Part shown: positions 11,895-23,412 of the stretch, piece by piece
How positions within the stretch are numbered: position 1 is the first letter of the stretch
Layout: each line of letters opens with the position of its first letter
Assembly: GCA_905221615.1 (NCBI GenBank)
Contig: CAJNDT010000968.1
Location: forward strand, 902,501 to 966,500
Direction of reading: 5' to 3'
Length of the DNA: 64,000 nt
Origin: Symbiodinium sp. CCMP2592
Taxonomy: Eukaryota > Sar > Dinophyceae > Suessiales > Symbiodiniaceae
Translations under genes and position numbers: made by a program
Notes under the pieces: generated by a model
Database searches by the model: none
The model's input: only the letters and a program-made list of their open reading frames with translations
Told to the model about the DNA's origin: nothing

Positions 11895-12350
11895 ACTTAG
11901 CTGTAGTACAGTAGTCCAATATTCACAACCCTATTCTACTAGTATTTCTCAGGCTCCAGAATTAAACCCACATACTTACTGTTCAACCCCTATACTACAC
12001 TCACAAACGTATATGCCCCTTTTATTCTCGACGGCCCTTGCAACGTCGAGCTCCTACATCATGAAACATGTTGGGGCCGAAGCCTTAAACCCTAAAACCC
12101 TAAACCCTGGTGGCGGTATCCTCTGGTCTACATCGGCCTTCTTGCGCCTGGACGGCCGGACGAGGGAGAAAGGGGCTCAACAAAACGGAACTAGGCTAAG
12201 CTCCCATTGTCAACTCCTAAGCAAACCGCCTCAGCCTTGTTCTATGCCGAAGATGGAGATCTACACCCAAAAGCCTCCGCTTGAAGAACCGACAGCTCTT
12301 CTGAAGCTGAGGACAAACCCGAAACCCTAAACCCTCCAACCTAAACCCTG

Positions 12351-13317
12351 ACCTTAAACCCTAGAACCACGAAAGCCTAAACCCTCGAACCCAAACGCTG
12401 ACCTTAATCCCTAGAACCACGAAAGCCTAAACCCTCGAACCCAAACGCTGACCTTAAACCCTAGAACCACGAAAGCCTAAACCCTCGAACCCAAACGCTG
12501 ACCTTAAACCCTAGAACCACGAAAGCCTAAACCCTCGAACCCAAACGCTGACCTTAATCCCTAGAACCACGAAAGCCTAAACCCTCGAACCCAAACGCTG
12601 ACCTTAAACCCTAGAACCACGAAAGCCTAAACCCTCGAACCCAAACGCTGACCTTAATCCCTAGAACCACGAAAGCCTAAACCCTCGAACCCAAACGCTG
12701 ACCTTAATCCCTAGAACCACGAAAGCCTAAACCCTCGAACCCAAACGCTGACCTTAATCCCTAGAACCACGAAAGCCTAAACCCTCGAACCCAAACGCTG
12801 ACCTTAAACCCTAGAACCACGAAAGCCTAAACCCTCGAACCCAAACGCGGACCTTAAACCCTAGAACCACGAAAGCCTAAACCCTCGAACCCAAACGCTG
12901 ATCTTAATCCCTAGAACCACGAAAGCCTAAACCCTCGAACCCAAACGCTGACCTTAATCCCTAGAACCACGAAAGCCTAAACCCTCGAACCCAAACGCTG
13001 ACCTTAAACCCTAGAACCACGAAAGCCTAAACCCTCGAACCCAAACGCTGACCTTAAACCCTAGAACCACGAAAGCCTAAACCCTCGAACCCAAACGCGG
13101 ACCTTAAACCCTAGAACCACGAAAGCCTAAACCCTCGAACCCAAACGCTGATCTTAATCCCTAGAACCACGAAAGCCTAAACCCTCGAACCCAAACGCTG
13201 ACCTTAATCCCTAGAACCACGAAAGCCTAAACCCTCGAACCCAAACGCTGACCTTAATCCCTAGAACCACGAAAGCCTAAACCCTCGAACCCAAACGCTG
13301 ACCTTAAACCCTAGAAC
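12351..13317. repeat. 50-bp minisatellite, about 19.3 copies
   Basis: The period is exactly 50 bp, with the unit beginning ACCTTAAACCCTAGAACCAC. Units differ by a few bases: TTAAACC against TTAATCC, ACGCTG against ACGCGG, and ATCTT for ACCTT. The variant order at 12801-13000 recurs at 13051-13250, so a 5-unit (250-bp) block was itself duplicated. Each unit carries degenerate CCCTAAA words, so it probably arose from the surrounding telomere-like DNA. Confidence 0.97.
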
Positions 13318-14020
13318 TGCAACTGAGGACCTTCAGTTTCGTGGCCTGGACCGAGGGCGCCGCAGCTCCGAGGAGTTGCAGTCTTCGCCAGGCAGACAGG
13401 GGCTCCGCTCTTCCCCTAAGGGTCCAAAGGACCCAAGAATCAGGTACTCGGATAGTAGTTATGTAGGTTAGGATTTCGGAGAGTATATGACTATTAGGTA
13501 CTTAGATTGTTAGGGTTCCTAGCTCCCAGAGACCTTCGAAGAGCCCCCACTGTTCAAGGGTTAAGGGTTTTAGGGTGCAGGGGTTAGAGTGGGCTTAGTG
13601 CTTGAGATTGAGGGGGCTACTATAATCATATTAGGGACCATTGTCACCTTACAGCTTCCTTGAGAACCTTCAGGGCTTTGGAAGATGCAAAGACAGCTGT
13701 GCTCCTAGCACATCAGGGGGGTCCTTTAATGCTTCCTTTGGGATAGACGTTCTTGGAAGTTGCGAGCTAGGATTTAGCCTTTGGGGGGCTGTTTCCATTT
13801 TATTGGCTGGTCCTTTCCCTGACTAATGATGTCAGTTTTCCATTGTCACTGCAATCACCGAGAGGTTAACATGTGCTTGCTCCAGAGCGGTTAGTCAGGG
13901 GTGATAGGTACTGACTGGGTCTTTCAGCGTGAGTGTTGGGTGTTTTTGGTATATTCGTTCCTCAGGTCCAAGTTTGGGGGTTCCGTCATGACGTGGCAAC
14001 AGGACGTAGGGATTTGGGGC

Positions 14021-14170
14021 CCTAAACCCTAAACCCTAAACCCCTAAACCCTAAACCCCTAACCCCTAAACCCTAAACCCTAAATCCTAAACCCCTAAAC
14101 CCTAAACCCTAAACCCCTAAACCCCTAAACCCTAAACCCTAAACCCTAAACCCCTAAACCCTAAACCCTA
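14021..14170. repeat. Interstitial telomeric array (CCCTAAA)n, longest in the window
   Basis: About 20 CCCTAAA/CCCCTAAA units in 150 bp. It is the plant/dinoflagellate telomere repeat, C-rich strand on +. Unique sequence on both sides shows it is internal. Confidence 0.93.
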
Positions 14171-14367
14171 GTTTGGGGCCGGGCTTAAGATTGAATGGTT
14201 GCGGGAGTGGGTGCCGGGCTTTCGTTTAGATTTCGATGAGACTTGGTTTCGTGCCTTCCGAATGCCAGCGCTAAGCCCCCAAACCTTAAGCCCTAACCCT
14301 AAGCCCCCAAACCCTAAACCCTAAATCCCCCAACTCTGAACCCCCAAATTACACCCTAAAGGGAACT

Positions 14368-14452
14368 CCAGAAAGTTGGGATATGGTTTCAGGGTAGGAT
14401 ACCCTATAATTTACCATAAAGGGCTTAGGATAATCATATTCCAACTTTCTGG
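14368..14452. mobile_element. Hairpin element, family H
   Basis: CCAGAAAGTTGGGATATGG ... ATATTCCAACTTTCTGG. Outside the arms are GGGAACT on one side and CTTTTAC on the other, as in all four copies. Confidence 0.8.
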
Positions 14453-14530
14453 CTTTTACCTTAGCCCTAAGCAGCATGGAGCCGAACCTCCGAACCCCAT
14501 GCCGCTACGAATCATAGGCTCGTATAAGCT

Positions 14531-14637
14531 GGGTACGGCCCCCACTCAGTAACAGTTGGATAATATTCATAATATAGATATATACGGCCCTTAATAGTAG
14601 CCCTATTATAGACTGTTACTGTATGGGGGCCGTACCC
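14531..14637. mobile_element. Hairpin element, family D
   Basis: GGGTACGGCCCCCAC ... TGGGGGCCGTACCC, inner arm AGTAACAGT/ACTGTTACT. The outer 7 bp differ from the copy at 8011 but still pair with each other. Confidence 0.8.
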
Positions 14638-14707
14638 AAGGTATAAGCCTCATTGCCAAAGGTGGGAGGTCATCCTTGCAAGTAGCATTGAGTAGGAGTC
14701 GGTGCAC

Positions 14708-15020
14708 GCAGACACCTATAGATAGTTAGATATATAGATAGATGGATGGATAGATAGTTAGTTAGTTAAGTAAATAGGTAGAGGGGTAGACAGGTAGATA
14801 GGTAGAATAGGGCTGAGATAGGTAGATGCAATTTATTCCAACATACCTACCTACCTACATTCATTCATTAACTCATTCATTCATTGACTCATTCATTCAT
14901 CCATTCAGTCAGTCATTCATTCATTGCATTCATTCATTGCATTCATTCATTGCATCCACTCATTGCATTCATTCATTGCATTCATTCATTCAATTATTCG
15001 TGCATTCATGCCTGCATACC
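14708..15020. repeat. (TAGA)n then (ATTC)n microsatellite region
   Basis: TAGA/TAGT words from 14708, then CATTCATT words with a 15-bp higher unit ATTCATTCATTGCAT at about 14922-14985. Confidence 0.93.
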
Positions 15021-15833
15021 TACATACCTACATTACAACTCATGTTATCTGTATGTATTTATATGTATACAGAAAAGACGCTGTCTATAAGCAGGTATCC
15101 ATGCATGTACCTGTGCACGTCTATCCGCACGTATACACCTTCTCGCACAACACATACAAGTTGTGATGGCAAGGTAACGAGCATCGTAGATAGCATGGGT
15201 TGTATGCACGAAACGCTAAATGATCAGAGCTCATTTCTGAGATGCGCTGTAGCAGCATCAGCACTATTCCACCTAACCTGAAACCCTAAGCCTTGATCCC
15301 TACATCCGAGAGAGCATTGAGAGGTCCGTTGGTGCCAGCACGAATCTTTACCGACTCCTCCGTCTCAGGAAGCAGGGGATCACCGCGACAGGGCTTTAAG
15401 GGTTTAGGGTTCAGGAGTTTAGTTTCGGGGTTTTGTATAGGATGCCAGACGCTGCGGCGGTTTGTGGAAGAACGAAACCGTAGGGTCGAACACTACATAA
15501 CGGATCCTTAGTCTTCCAAAAGGCCCCTGGCTGCCACACCAGACCCCAAACCCTAAACCCTAGACTCCGAACCTACACCTTGAAGGGTGGGAGGATGACT
15601 CGAGGTCTTTAAAGGCTGGGTTCGGGAGAAGGAACCTCAAAGTTGGAACATGGGATGGTATTCTTCTTCTTCTGGCGGACAGTAGTGCCGTCGTTACGGT
15701 GCGTCCCAAACATGACATGCTACAAATTCGTGGGATGGTACTCCTGATTATTCAGACCCGTCTCTTGAGCCGGAAGCCTCGACTCACTGAACGTCTGCTC
15801 GCTGAGGTAATTCTTGGTGGGGTTTAGATTAGA

Positions 15834-15923
15834 AGGGGCCCCCACCCTGTAATAGTTGTATAATAGGGATATAATAGGGCCCTAATATCATCCTTATAGT
15901 CACTATTACAGGTACTAAGGGGC
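15834..15923. mobile_element. Hairpin element, family D (3' arm decayed)
   Basis: AAGGGGCCCCCACCCTGTAA ... ACTATTACAGGTACTAAGGGG; the last part of the right arm no longer pairs fully. Confidence 0.7.
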
Positions 15924-16259
15924 ACTACAGGTGCATCAAAGGTACCTAGGTCCCTTGGTTGGTGTCATCAAAGTTTTCGGCTCGAGCACTACAGCCCTAA
16001 TGCTCATAAAGCTGTACGGGCTCCGGGTTTGAGGCTCAACCCAGAACCTTATTGAATGTCCATCTTTGGGCCAAGACCCCCCCAGCGCACGGAAATCCTA
16101 ACACCTACCACGAGTTGGAGACACGGCCCACAACCCTACTAAGGCTCCTGCGCCTATTGTTTCCTTTCATACAAGCCTCTATGCACAAAGCCTATCAAAA
16201 ACCAAGCCGTAGGAAAAGGAGCCTTAGTCTTCAAAAACAACACCAAAACCTAAACCTAG

Positions 16260-16362
16260 GACCTAGAGTAGGCCCTTATTCCCTTTTTTAGGGTTCAGGT
16301 TCCCTTATAAGCCCCTTTAAACCAAAAAGGGCATCCTTTTTATGCCTGGCTTACTCTTGGGT
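16260..16362. mobile_element. Hairpin element, family F2
   Basis: Related to family F in the interior (CCCTTATTCCCTTTTT, CCAAAAAGGGC) but with different ends (GACCTAGAGTAGG ... TACTCTTGGGT). CTAG on both sides, the right one overlapping the end by one base. Confidence 0.78.
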
Positions 16363-17201
16363 CTAGAAACCCTGCTGCCCTAATGTTACCATACACTGTA
16401 AACCCCTAAGCATCCTAAGAACCCTATACCCTAAACTCTAAACCCTGAACCCCAAACCCCCTTTGCCTAGTGCAGACCCAAAAAACCCAAAAAGGAGCCC
16501 TTAAAAAAAAAAAAAAAACCTAAGCCCTTGGCTTTAAATTTCCTTGAGCGAGGAGTCATACCTTTCCCAGAGACCGCCTCCTCCGCAAGGATGTGGCGGC
16601 CTCAGACCTCCTTCTGGGTTTAGAGTTTAGGGCTTTGGGTTGAGAGTTTAGAGTTTAGAGTTCTTTGGGTTGAGAGTTCAGAGTTTAGAGATTCGTGTCG
16701 AGGCCCGGGGTGGAGGTACAGTGGGTTTTGGGGTTTAGGGAACCCCCAAGCGGCCGTGAACAGAGCCCTTGTACCGCTTAATAGTGGGTATCTTGGATAA
16801 ATTAGGGGGGTATTTGGGGGGTCTAAGATTTCGCCCTACGCCTCAAAACCCTGCAGCTCAAACCTCAAGCCCATGGCAGGAGAGCTTAAAGCCCAAGCCA
16901 GGTCAAGCCCTGAATTCGAAACCCCAAACCTCGAAACCCTGAGCCGTAAATCCCAAAACCTGAATCCAAAACCCCTCCTCTCCCCCCAAGCACCACTCCA
17001 CAGACAAACAAAAGCACATCTTGAATCCGCTTGTACATATGCGTCACCGTTAGTCTACGGTCTCGAATTTGTTAAGTTAGCAAACCATGCCTTTCGACAT
17101 GTGGGTCCCTAAACCCTAAACCCTAAACCATGCCTTTTTCCGAAGGAGGATAATGTGCTCTGCGCCTCTCGCGATTGTTTTGGACCGGCTGCCACGCCAG
17201 A

Positions 17202-17321
17202 GTCTACCTATAGTCTCCATTGTAGTTCCTTTTTTTGGTTAACCAGTTTTATAGTTAGGATCCTGAAATAGAGATTTTGGCTAACCAAAAAAAGGAACTG
17301 CAAAGGAGACCATAGGTAGAG
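17202..17321. mobile_element. Hairpin element, family G
   Basis: CTACCTATAGTCTCCATTG ... CAAAGGAGACCATAGGTAG, inner arm GTTCCTTTTTTTGGTTA/TAACCAAAAAAAGGAAC. Confidence 0.82.
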
Positions 17322-17411
17322 CTTCGCGCGACAGATTTGGGGATCACAGCGACGCACCGGAAGTGCGGCAATGTTCACAAAGGTCTAGGGTTCAGGTTTG
17401 AGGTTAACTAG

Positions 17412-17516
17412 GATGCCCAGTAATGCCCTTATTCCCTTTTTTGTAGTCCTAGGTTCCTTATAAAGTTACCCAATACCAAAAAGAGAGGCCTTTTTATTCT
17501 TAGGTTACTGGGTATC
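17412..17516. mobile_element. Hairpin element, family F
   Basis: Arms GATGCCCAGTAA ... TTACTGGGTATC with CTAG on both sides (17408-17411, 17517-17520). The flanks extend to TTAACTAG and CTAGTTAA, so the empty site would be a 12-bp palindrome. Confidence 0.83.
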
Positions 17517-18658
17517 CTAGTTAATTAGGAGCTTGGGACTTTGGGTTGGGGCTTGGGGCCCGGTTTAGGGTTTAGGGTTTAGGGTTTAGGAAGGTATCGT
17601 CGTTTAAAGGGAGTAAGAAGCTATGGGATCCCTACAAATGCACCACACCTGCTCCATCCTGCCGGCAAACCGTAGACAACGTCGGATGAACCCTAAACCC
17701 TGGGTACCCCTGAAGTCTAGGGGTCGTGTCGCTGATCATTGCCCTTCAAAACTTTGGGCTAACACCGAAACCCCTGAACCCCAAACCTTAGACACAAGCC
17801 CAAACCGTAGACCCCAAGCCCAAAACCCCTGGGCCCCTAAACACCAAGACCAAACCCTAAACACCAAGACCAAACCCTAAACCCTAAACGGTTTAGGGTT
17901 AGGGTTGACCCCCAAATCCCCTCTACACCACATACACTACACACCAAAGCCTTACACGCTCAGGTTGACGCCGATGACGCCGGGAGCACCACTCTTTAGA
18001 GCTCCGGCTGCACTGGAAGGTTTAGGCTTCACGGATTTAGGGATGTTGGATTCTGGATTTAGGGTTTTTTCTTTAGGGATATAGGGTTTAGGGATTCAGG
18101 ATTTAGGGTTTAGGGTTTAGATTGCAGCGGGACGGCAGGTTGATTTACAATACGACAGAAAATTGCAAAATCTAGGGTTCCGGGCATCGGGAGAATATAG
18201 GTGCCTGGTGTAGGGTCTTGGGGTTAGGGCTTGAGGTTCGGATTGAGGTTCGGTGTTTGGCGGGTGGGGTTTCAAGTGTAGGGCTTGAGGTTCAGGGTGC
18301 GAGGATTACGAGGGGTTGGGTTTGTGCGGGCGTTGGCGGGTGAATCTTCATAAGTCAAGGTTGGTAGCTTGTTTGTTGCTGGTTGCTTGCTTCAAGGTTC
18401 TGAGGTCACTATGAATTCCAACTCCCGGACGTCCCAACCCTAAACCCCTAAACCCTAAACCCCAAACTAAACCCCAAAACCCTAAACCCTAAACCCACGT
18501 TCCCAGGTTCGAGAGTTTCAGATGCAGCCCGGTAGAGATCAAGAACAGTAGTGTCAGATTGCGGCTTCGGAACCGTACCTATACCTAAACCCTCAAAAAA
18601 GGGTAAAATAATGGCCTGAAACCTATAAAGGGCCATTATTCTACATACTTTGGGGGTC

Positions 18659-18760
18659 CAGGTAGTCTCCATTGTAGTTCCCTTTTTTGGTTTAACCAAC
18701 TATATATCCAGGAACTTATAAGGTAACCCAAAAAAGGAACTGCAATGGAGACTATAGGTA
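18659..18760. mobile_element. Hairpin element, family G
   Basis: AGGTAGTCTCCATTGTAG ... CTGCAATGGAGACTATAGGT. Abuts a small AATAATGGCC/GGCCATTATT hairpin (18604-18636) with a relative at 50047-50078. Confidence 0.8.
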
Positions 18761-18849
18761 AAACCTAAACTCCTAAACCCTAAGTTCAGACGCCCTTGAG
18801 CGTCGTTCCTGCAGTAGCCTTCTCACGTTTCTTGCTTACGTCGGAGGCC

Positions 18850-18943
18850 TCCAAAGGTGGGATGAAGGTAGGTGGGATGTTCCCAAATAAGAGTTCATAT
18901 ATAAGGGATCCTTAATCCTACCTACCTTCATCCCACCTTTTGA
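18850..18943. mobile_element. Hairpin element K in a palindromic site
   Basis: TCCAAAGGTGGGATGAAGG ... CCTTCATCCCACCTTTTGA with GGCC on both sides. The flanks TCGGAGGCC and GGCCTCCGA are themselves complementary. Confidence 0.78.
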
Positions 18944-19040
18944 GGCCTCCGAATTACGGCCGCCGTAGCCTCGGGCATGGTTGCATCCCGAAGCAAAACC
19001 CTGAGAGTTCTATCTGCGTCCGTAATACCCTGAACCCCAA

Positions 19041-19161
19041 CTTGGAAGGGCAGGGGACTTAGTAAGTAGGTTATAAGTAGAGTTATAAGTACCTCAAATG
19101 GAGTTACCCCAATTGTAATCCTACTTATAATGCTACTTACTAAGTCCCCTGCCCTTCCAAG
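19041..19161. mobile_element. Hairpin element, family L
   Basis: CTTGGAAGGGCAGGGGACTT ... AAGTCCCCTGCCCTTCCAAG, a perfect 20-bp terminal inverted repeat followed by AGTAAGTAG/CTACTTACT. Overlapping minus-strand open frames are a by-product. Confidence 0.82.
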
Positions 19162-20392
19162 AAGCCGTTTCGCGTTTTTGCCTGAACCCGAACCCTCGGC
19201 CCTTGAGCCTGAACTGCGAAGGTATTCTGAACCTGAGCCCAAGCCCGGCCCTACACCCTGAACCTTGACCCTGGATGTTTGTGGATCCTTATAATAAAGA
19301 CCCTACTAGCCCGACTATTTGGGGTACTATATTAGCGTCGTCAGAAGCAAACCCGAAGCCTTCTGCAGGTCTCATACCCTCCACGCCACAGACGCCAGCA
19401 GGACCCATGCTGAATCGCTCCGCACCCTGGCAGATGTCGAGGTTGGGATTTAGGGTTTAAGGCCCTAAAGTTTAGCGGGGGTTTCTCATGGGAATTCGGC
19501 TTAGAGTTTAGGGCTTATATGCTGTAGGCTTTAGGGGTTTCGGCTTCAGGGTTTAGTTTAGGGTGTAGGCTTGTGCACCTCGCAGGGACTAGGCGGCTCA
19601 CGGATGGAACTTTGTGGCTCGAATCGAACCTATCCTAAACATTGAAGACGGTAATTGTCGACCCTGTGCTGTTTAAGTGCTTCTTTATGACTCGAAGTCT
19701 TCGGAGATAGTGGGCGTTTGAGTTTTCAGGCACAGCATTCATGGTTTCTGATGGCGGTTTGTAAGTGTTGGGATTTGAAGTTGAGGAGTCTTCTATAATT
19801 AGGTTTGGCACAGCAGTTCCATTTAACTTTCAGGCCTACTTTTGGCTTGATGGTTTTTTGGTTTATGACGTTGGCCGCGGAAAGATTTCCGTGAAGCATT
19901 CAGCTGACAATTAGGGAGGGGTCCAGACCCTTGCACCCTGTACCTGTCATCCCTGCCCATAAATGAATACATGGCATTGGGGGTACAGTTACCATGCTAT
20001 ACTTACAATACGGAACCCCCAAAATAGTATCAGTGGTTACTTAGGCCCCTCTATTGCCCCGAAGCCCAGTGGCAGCTCCTCGTGTATGATGTGGCCTCCA
20101 TCCATCCTACCCAGTGTATGTTATGGCGTCACGCTGGAAATGCATGTGGATCCTGACCAGACAAGCTTCGGCAAGGTAAGCTATCGCCAAAGACCCCTGG
20201 AAGAGCCGCTCGATAAGCCTTTCCCAGGTCACTGCTGGCTCTGCCGCGGCAGGCTTCACTGCCGAGGGAACTTGAAAAGGTACCCTAATTTTGAGAACTA
20301 CACACATATGCAAATCCGTAAGCCCCGCATTCAATTCCAAGAAAGCCTCAAACTCAAGCCCCGAAGCGCAACATGCAATGATATGCCAGGCT

Positions 20393-20495
20393 GCCCAGTA
20401 GTACCCTTATTCCCTTTTAGTAGTCCTGGGTTCCTTTTAAAGCTACCCAATACCAAAAAAGGGAGCCCTTTTCATCCCTAGCTTACTGGGCATCC
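20393..20495. mobile_element. Hairpin element, family F
   Basis: CTGCCCAGTAGTACCCTTAT ... TTACTGGGCATCC; flanks not duplicated. Confidence 0.78.
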
Positions 20496-20570
20496 GATGA
20501 TATAGCATCATGACTAGTCAGCGATACTGGCCCCTAGAGGCTCCTCATCAGAACACTATACTTAGGGGTA

Positions 20571-20664
20571 CTTAGAAATTTTCAAATAATTAATTTTTGG
20601 TTATTCTAATCCCTAAGAAACAGCTAAAATTGTAATTTTTGCTAGGGTTCTAAGTTCAGTATAA
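20571..20664. repeat. Dispersed repeat, family T, copy 1
   Basis: Shared core TAATCCCTAAGAAACAGCTA then GCTAGGGTTCTAAGTTCA. Found also at 34866-34939 and 42000-42115. Not an obvious hairpin. Confidence 0.7.
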
Positions 20665-20753
20665 TATAATGTAGGAACCTGATGAAGAAACTTTGAGCCT
20701 TTATGAGGGCTCCTTTGAAGGGTTTTTTTGGGGATCTATAAGGCTAATATCAT

Positions 20754-20862
20754 GATGTAGGAGCCTGATTAAGAAACCTTGGGGCTATACCCCCCAGAAT
20801 CGTAGAATTCATATAAGGAACCATAACAAAGGCCCAAGGTTTCTTATTCAGGTTCCTACATT
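20754..20862. mobile_element. Hairpin element, family J
   Basis: GTAGGAGCCTGATTAAGAAA ... TTTCTTATTCAGGTTCCTAC. A single-arm relic of the same family lies just upstream at 20670-20700. Confidence 0.78.
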
Positions 20863-21053
20863 AGTGTGGCAACCCCCACAACACGACAAGAAATGTAGTC
20901 TACTTATTAGAGAAGCCTTCATTACCTACATTATGTCCTTGGGGCTCTCTCTTATGGTCATTTATAGTAATGCTATAACGGACGTCAAAACCCCATTCTT
21001 ACAATCCCTCATAGAGCCCGTATACTGGTCTACTTATCAAAGCCCCTGCCTAG

Positions 21054-21165
21054 GATGCCCAGTAGTACCCTCATTCCCTTTTTCTAGTCCTAGGTTCCTT
21101 ATAAAGTTACCCAATACCAAAAAGAGAGGCCTTTTTATCCCTAAACCCTAAACCCTAAAGGTATC
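21054..21165. mobile_element. Hairpin element, family F, with telomeric repeat in one arm
   Basis: The left arm GATGCCCAGTAGTACCC and CTAG flanks (21050-21053, 21166-21169) are intact. In the right arm the TTACTGG block is replaced by about 18 bp of CCCTAAA repeat (21139-21159). Confidence 0.8.
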
Positions 21166-21254
21166 CTAGCTGCATGAAACTTCGAGCCGGCAGGTTCCAA
21201 CCGTGTGCCATCGACCCCGCAAGGTGCCGGGGCAGGGAGCCCGTAAGGTAAAAG

Positions 21255-21339
21255 CCAGAAAGTTGGAATATGATTATCCTAAACCCTTTATGGTAAATTA
21301 TAAGGTATCCTACCCTGAAACCATACTCCAACTTTCTGG
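21255..21339. mobile_element. Hairpin element, family H (reverse orientation)
   Basis: Same arms as 14368-14452 in reverse; outer words GTAAAAG and AGTTCCC. Confidence 0.8.
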
Positions 21340-21349
21340 AGTTCCCTTT

Positions 21350-21535
21350 ATAGCTTTTCAGGGTTCAGAGTTAAGGGTTTAGGGTGTTCTGGGTTCAGAG
21401 GTAAGGGTTTAGAGTGTTTAGGGCTCGGAGTTGAGGGTTCAGGGTGTTCAGGGTTCAGAGTTGAGGGTTTAGGGTGTTCTGGGTTCAGAGTTAAGGGTTA
21501 AGGGTGTTCTGGGTTTAGAGTTAAGGGTTTAGGGG
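21350..21535. repeat. Degenerate ~30-bp tandem repeat
   Basis: Six irregular copies of a GGGTTCAGAGTTAAGGGTTT-type unit, most ending in AGGGTGTTC; a diverged TTTAGGG derivative. Confidence 0.75.
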
Positions 21536-22555
21536 TCCCTGGGTCATGAGAGCAAGTTGTGCAGGGTTTCGCAGCACTCGTGACTGCGACAGCTGTTCCG
21601 GGCGAGAGAAGCATTCTGCAAAAGGGGTCTCTGGGTTGATGGTTGAGGGTTCGGGTTTAGGGTCAGGGCATTAAAGGGTTTAGAATTAAGGGTGTCGGGT
21701 TTTCAGAGTTTAGAGTCCAGCGTGTAGGGTCAGCCAGCACCTTAAAGGGTTCAGAGTTCAGGGTTTAGGGTTGTGGGGTTTGGGGGTTTGCAGGTTCTGA
21801 GTTAACGGGTTCACAGTTGAGGGATTAGGGTTGCAAAGCTTGGAGGTTTTAGCATTGAAGGCTAGGCTAGGGCTAGAGTTTAGAGTTGCTGCTTTCTACT
21901 CACAAAAAAGCAGGGTAGGACCCTCTAAAGATCAACTTGGGGGTGTAACCTTGTCAACATAGGGGTCTAAACTGCCTAGTCCTGTGTTGGGGTTTCGGAT
22001 ATCAGTACTGACTCGTTGCCCGAGCCCTACAACTTAGTACTGCTCGCACGGTAGTATGCTACTAGCATCTCGCGGCCTCAAACACAATCGTATGAACGTC
22101 GACAGTCGAAACAGGAATCGCATCGAAGCCGCTTCCCAATCCTCAGCGATCTTGTTCCAGCCACCACCAAGTCACAATGAATTCGCATACAATACTATTT
22201 TGGTGCTTTCGTTTCATGAGCCCCAAAACACTGTTTTAATTTTGAGTTGCATCTCGCAGTCCCAGTCGAAACGGTAGCAAAAACTGTTCCAGCTGTCTTT
22301 GCCCAGGCTGTCTTCGAACTCAACCCTCACCCCTCTGACACCGTAGTGGCTAGGAAACTGACCAACAACAGCACCGAAACACCTGTCATGTGAAAGGCCT
22401 CGCTCTGGGCCGCTCCAAAAACCGTGTCTACTCTTCTGGTGGCATAGGTCGGATCGCCTGGGGGTTGTACGGTAGCTGTGGCTGTCGGAGTGTAGGTTGG
22501 AGAATGTGGATTTCGGTTTCGGATGCTTCGGTCGTCCGGTTCGGTTGTCTTAGGG

Positions 22556-22645
22556 ATCCCAAAACGACATAAGCATAAGCATTCTATAGGGACATCCCTG
22601 CCTTATTAGGTTTTTTTTTACTTGTATTGGATATCCCTATCCTAA
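22556..22645. mobile_element. Hairpin element, family M (right end decayed)
   Basis: GATCCCAAAACGACATAAGC then ATAGGGACATCCCTGCCTTATTAGG; inner arm GGATATCCCTATCC pairs back. Confidence 0.65.
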
Positions 22646-22958
22646 TCGGGCCCTGTTGTGGGTTTTGGGCCTTGGGGGTGTGGTCTTCGTTGTGTGGGCT
22701 TCGGAGTCTGGTTTTCTGTTGGGGAGAGGGGCCTTTCGTGGGTCTGGCTTTGGAGTGCTCCCGGGCGTCGCTGTGGGTGTTTCACTCCGGGCTCTTAATT
22801 TGAGCGGTGACCGATGTGGTCCACGCTGTACACACAGATGCATGGCCCTTCACACTTCGCCCTAAGATGCCACCTCCGATGCATAGGCCCCTAACCTAAC
22901 CCCGAAACTCAAGGTATGCCTTCGTAATTCCAGCTCTCAGCTGTTGCTAAGAAACAGC

Positions 22959-23412
22959 TCAATCTTCATGCAAGCTTTTGAAGCCTACCGCCCTAGACTG
23001 CCACAGTCCCCGGGCTTTGGACCTTGCAGTTTGCGCGTTTGTGCTTCCGCGGTGGGCCGGCTCCTGCAATGGTCTCTCACCTTGCACCACACCATCTTTG
23101 TCTGACAGCATCCATACAGCACAGGAGATGTTCGTCGCGCAGTTTTCCAACCAAGAAAGTTTGAACACTTTGGTCGACACTATGTAGATGGCACCGCGAT
23201 TGGCATCGCTGCGCAGCCTTCGCACCGCAGTGTTTCTCCATTTCAGTGCCATTGAGAGCGATGTTGGATGTGAGGTTTTGCTTGCAGCATTGGAATTCAC
23301 AATCCGCACTTCACTGAAAATTCAGGACCTGAACAGCCTGAACATTGCATCTCCGGTGACCATTAATAACCCTCCAATTGGAAATCCTTTATGCGAAGGC
23401 ATGCAACATTAA
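22959..23412. other. Low-repeat island with open frames on both strands
   Basis: On +, two open segments in one frame (22978-23187 and 23188-23412) are separated only by TAG. On -, a 116-codon frame spans 22959-23309. Base composition is even and telomere words are absent. Possibly an old gene fragment with one stop; no family recognised. Confidence 0.25.

Larger units (their letters stand above)
7507..12350. other. Gene-free: telomeric arrays, TA repeats, hairpins
   Basis: Families D, E, A, C and V, two TA tracts and three telomeric arrays. The 105-codon frame at 12013-12330 leads into the minisatellite and is built partly of CCCTAAA words. Confidence 0.7.
13318..21053. other. Gene-free: hairpin-rich telomere-word DNA
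   Basis: Families H, D, F2, G, K, L, F, T and J, plus the longest telomeric array. A 172-codon frame at 19963-20481 runs through parts of families V, A-like and F, so it is chance. At 17868-17906 CCCTAAA words face TTTAGGG words. Confidence 0.7.

Noticed and set aside
12351..13317. Regular 50-bp repeat resembling a CRISPR array
   Set aside because: There are no unique spacers; the whole 50-bp unit repeats with point variants, and the host is eukaryotic.
14021..14170. Chromosome end
   Set aside because: The telomeric array is flanked on both sides by unique and repeat DNA, so it is interstitial.
15765..15780. Second spliced-leader-like match (CTTGAGCC)
   Set aside because: Only eight bases match, which is expected by chance in 64 kb.
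18928..19242. 104-codon minus-strand frame with a hydrophobic stretch
   Set aside because: Its middle is the family L inverted repeat (19041-19161).
19963..20481. 172-codon plus-strand frame
   Set aside because: It runs through parts of dispersed hairpin families and has no domain; chance openness of repeat DNA.
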